A stretch of 64,000 nucleotides of DNA from Megalopta genalis. Taxonomy: Eukaryota > Arthropoda > Insecta > Hymenoptera > Halictidae. A program made the translations under genes and the position numbers. Location of the stretch: contig NC_135016.1 in assembly GCF_051020955.1 (NCBI RefSeq), positions 32,495,131 to 32,559,130 of the forward strand, written 5' to 3'. Below are positions 61,591 through 64,000 of this stretch, one piece after another. Each line of letters begins with the position of its first letter. Positions within the stretch are counted from its first letter, which is position 1. The notes below the pieces were generated by a model. That model saw only the letters and a program-made list of their open reading frames with translations. It was not told the origin of the DNA and did no database searches.

Positions 61591-61870
61591 TACTTTTCCT
61601 GTGCAGGTACAGCGAAACCCGAAGTCGCTCACGTTCGTAACACTACTCCGTTTGACATAATTTATCTGGTGACCCCACGGCTGGTTACCCGTCGGCCGAC
61701 GCAAAGCAACGCAGGGAGCTGCTGACAAAGTGGTAGGGATACGGCTAGGATTATCAAAAGTGTCTAGATGCCCTTGCAGTTCGTTACAGCGTGGTTACAG
61801 CAAACGTAGTAACGCAGTGACGTTGAATAGAGTGGCGAAAATACAGCGTTTTTCCGTAACTAATTTCTAG

Positions 61871-61880
61871 TGCGCATGCG
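61871..61880. promoter_or_regulatory. NRF-1/Ewg-like motif TGCGCATGCG
   Basis: Exact TGCGCATGCG. Similar words lie at 61916-61925 (CGCGCATGCG) and 62600-62608 (GCATGCGCA). NRF-1 and the insect orthologue Erect wing bind this palindrome in broadly expressed promoters. Use here is inferred from three sites within 750 bp ahead of EIPR1. Confidence 0.5.
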
Positions 61881-61915
61881 TCCGTAACTAGATTCTCATG
61901 AACTTCGTATTCGAA

Positions 61916-61925
61916 CGCGCATGCG
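61916..61925. promoter_or_regulatory. NRF-1/Ewg-like motif CGCGCATGCG
   Basis: Second of three such motifs upstream of EIPR1, 45 bp from the first. Confidence 0.45.
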
Positions 61926-62585
61926 TACACGTATACATAAAGACGCCAGTGACATCTTATACAAATATTTGTGTTTCCCTGTTTAAATTTCTTAGTACCA
62001 CTACAATATGAATGTCGGTATACTCAGATATGTATTTAGCATAATAAAAATAGTTCTTCAAGGAATACTTAATAAATGAAATTATCTACACTTGTTAAAT
62101 ATCGTTTTCTACCATACTGGAATTTAAATATTACTGCGCTTTTTGAAGTCTCCAACGTCTTACATGCAGTCCGTTCACACTCTTATCCGTGTAAAACTGG
62201 CTCACCATATTAACCAATATTAATGAAACATAATTCAAAAAATTGCTCACCAATTAGTCTTAATTGCTTACTTATCCTTCTCGAGAAATATCCAAAAAAA
62301 ACTTTTTGAGACGCCTAGTGACTTTTATGAGAGGCTGAGGGCTTTTAAAAATACGAAAATTCTGAAATAATATACAAACATGCTGCAGACCTATCAAAAA
62401 ATTGCTCTTTTTATGATTATTGTTAAATAATTACTTCTAATTGCTTACTTCGCCTTTTCGAGAAAATGCCTAAAAGTCATCACACGATCTCGACTTCCTG
62501 AAATCGGCCGAAGTCCGTCATTGCAATCAGGGGGTGTCAACTCTATAGAGAAAATTGGGGATACTTGGACAAACTAAAATTCAAT

Positions 62586-62694
62586 ATGGCTGCCCACCCG
62601 CATGCGCATGTCCATTCCCGCCATTCTGAGCGAAGTCAAGCTGACCGCAAACGAACCAGCAAACTGCAGCGAACAGATATACTGGACATAAACA
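62586..62694 (+). other. putative EIPR1 leader exon with upstream ORF
   Basis: The sequence CAATATGGCTGCC resembles a YY1-type initiator and contains an ATG (62586). The frame MAAHPHAHVHSRHS runs to a consensus-like donor AACA|GTAAGT at 62695. If joined to the acceptor TTTAATCTAG ending at 63306, the frame would stop at a TGA five bases before the EIPR1 ATG, so it would be a 41-codon upstream ORF. The 5' limit and splice partner are inferred. Confidence 0.4.
62600..62608. promoter_or_regulatory. NRF-1/Ewg-like motif GCATGCGCA
   Basis: Third NRF-1/Ewg-like site, inside the putative leader exon. Confidence 0.4.
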
Positions 62695-63327
62695 GTAAGT
62701 CACACTTATTTTTTTCCTATAGTCTCTTATATCTTTGTAATAGTATTTAAAGTACATATATTTTTATTTTATATTCTTTTAATTGATCCATCCTATCATC
62801 GACAACGTAGTAGCGAGGATATTGGAGCCAATTTTATAATTGCGCGTACGTATATACCTAATTAGAAATGAATTTTTTGCTGTATACCACTATAAAATAG
62901 AACAGAAAAAAATCTTTTTCCAATATTAGTTTTGAACTTTGATTATTTTTCTTTCCCCAGTATTATAGTGTATTAAGGATATTTTTCCGAAATTAGGTTA
63001 TGTACATCATTATATTGTTTTTTTTTAGTTTGTATAATGATGTACATTTTGTATTTTCGAAAAAAATGTACTTGATACATTCTGGCTCTAGAATTCAGAA
63101 TTTGAATTACCGCTTCTAAATCACCATATTGAATTTTAGTTCGTTCAAGTTTGCAGCTAGTTAGATGGCAGTGCTCCAAAAATTTACTAAGAATCGAGTC
63201 CCCTTGAATACGTTACATGAGTAACGTCGCTAGCAGAAGCTGTTCTGTCAAATTAGAGGATAGAAATTGCTTTTTATTTTAAATGACAAATTTTCTATTT
63301 AATCTAGAATATAAGTTGTATTGAAAA

Positions 63328-63369
63328 ATGGAAAACGATAGCCCTGTAATATACGGACTTGAGTTTCAA
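63328..63369 (+). CDS. EIPR1: EIPR1 coding exon 1
   Basis: Encodes MENDSPVIYGLEFQ, then donor CAA|GTATGT, phase 0. The exon probably starts at 63307 after acceptor TTTTCTATTTAATCTAG. Confidence 0.93.
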
Positions 63370-64000
63370 GTATGTAATCAAACAATAAAAACTATAAATC
63401 GTGACAGTGTTTTAACAAAATCAATACCTTCATAAATAAAAAATTTAGGAACGTTGTATATATACAATTTTAATCAAAATTTTCTTTATACGATTATATA
63501 ATTCATCATGGTTTTTAATTGTTATTTTATTATTTTTGACATTATAGAGTAGAGCATTGTCAGCTCAAACAGCAGAAACAGATATTGTCAGATTTCTAGT
63601 AGGCACACAGTCATTGGAATTTAATAACAATCAAGTTCATGTAGTGGAATTGCATGAAAAAACAGGTGGTTTAAGGACACAAGTGTTTCACCATCCTATT
63701 GGAGAAATTTGGTGCTTGCAAGCATCTCCAGCAGATCCTAATGTGTTCATTACTTGCTATAATACTTTAAGTGGTAATTATGATTAAGTTATCTTTTAAC
63801 TATAAAGTGAGAAAAGTGAGAAAAATATCTAAAAAATTTTTTAAATATATTTTTATTTAGACGATGGCAGTTGTCAAATGAAAGGAGCTATTTGGAAATT
63901 ACCAGAATTAAATGAATATACAAATGATGTTGAGAACCTTCTGAAACTAGCTGACATTGATACAACACCATATGGGACAGACCTCAAAACTATTGCCTAT
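63328..64000 (+). CDS. EIPR1: EIPR1 (TSSC1), EARP/GARP-interacting WD40 protein, 5' part
   Basis: Three exons, 63328-63369, 63548-63773 and 63861-64000, give 136 codons; the gene continues past the window. It begins MENDSPVIYGLEFQ and continues with AQTAETDIVRFLVGTQSL, GEIWCLQASPADPNVFITC and GAIWKLPEL, closely matching the start of animal EIPR1/TSSC1 (387 aa in humans). Only the first WD-type beta-propeller blade is included. EIPR1 binds the EARP and GARP tethering complexes and acts with Rab2 in endosomal recycling and dense-core vesicle cargo sorting; that role is family knowledge. The ATG at 63328 matches the usual N-terminus and follows an acceptor at 63306. All donors and acceptors are GT-AG with consistent phases. 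Confidence 0.96.
63548..63773 (+). CDS. EIPR1: EIPR1 coding exon 2
   Basis: Acceptor TTGACATTATAG, phase 0; donor AGTG|GTAATT leaves one base. It encodes SRALSAQTAETDIVRFL through VFITCYNTLS, including the conserved TAETD and ASPADP segments. Confidence 0.96.
63861..64000 (+). CDS. EIPR1: EIPR1 coding exon 3 (continues beyond window)
   Basis: Acceptor ATATTTTTATTTAG. The first two bases complete an Asp codon. Encodes DGSCQMKGAIWKLPEL to DLKTIAY at the window edge, still open. Confidence 0.94.

Noticed and set aside
1..64000. tRNA, rRNA, CRISPR or miRNA genes
   Set aside because: No B-box-like GTTCGAATC context with a cloverleaf, no rRNA words and no regular spacers. The long hairpins present are explained as MITEs.

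Overview
The window looks like an AT-rich but CpG-rich insect chromosome segment. Large intron-split genes, mariner remnants with an intact D34D spacing, abundant TA- and TTAA-target MITEs, and many GA/CT microsatellites suggest Hymenoptera, probably an ant or bee. No bacterial-style operon, CRISPR array, tRNA or rRNA was seen.

Only two protein-coding genes can be supported. The first is a minus-strand gene of the FAM110 (centrosome/spindle-pole associated) family. I rebuilt it from seven coding exons between 24,278 and 958. All splice phases close into one 612-codon reading frame, and the diagnostic N- and C-terminal FAM110 blocks are present. Its introns (about 13.8, 3.4, 2.0, 1.7, 0.27 and 0.32 kb) hold a decayed 120-bp satellite, a mariner deletion derivative, a 4-bp-TSD MITE and simple repeats. 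The second gene, at the right edge, is the 5' part of EIPR1 (TSSC1), a WD40 partner of the EARP/GARP tethering complexes. Three exons are visible and the gene runs off the window. Its upstream 1.5 kb carries three NRF-1/Ewg-like motifs and a likely spliced leader exon with an upstream ORF.

The 36 kb between the genes (about 24.3-61 kb) has no supportable coding sequence. It is a transposon graveyard plus a few GC/CpG-rich islands that may be regulatory or 5' UTR exons of FAM110. Families seen are: two mariner subfamilies, all internally deleted; a pogo-like 217-bp palindromic MITE (five full copies, one half copy and one empty target site); several TTAA-flanked piggyBac-like MITEs; a CAGGGTG-ended palindromic MITE; and a ~1 kb uncharacterised dispersed repeat. 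The most informative spots are 38.0-38.8, 41.6-42.9 and 47.2-48.2 kb. Comparing these copies gives the exact pre-insertion sites of two MITE families and reveals an inverted duplication bounded by MITE ends.

All exon boundaries and repeat families were derived by reading the sequence. No alignment, RNA or database evidence was available.
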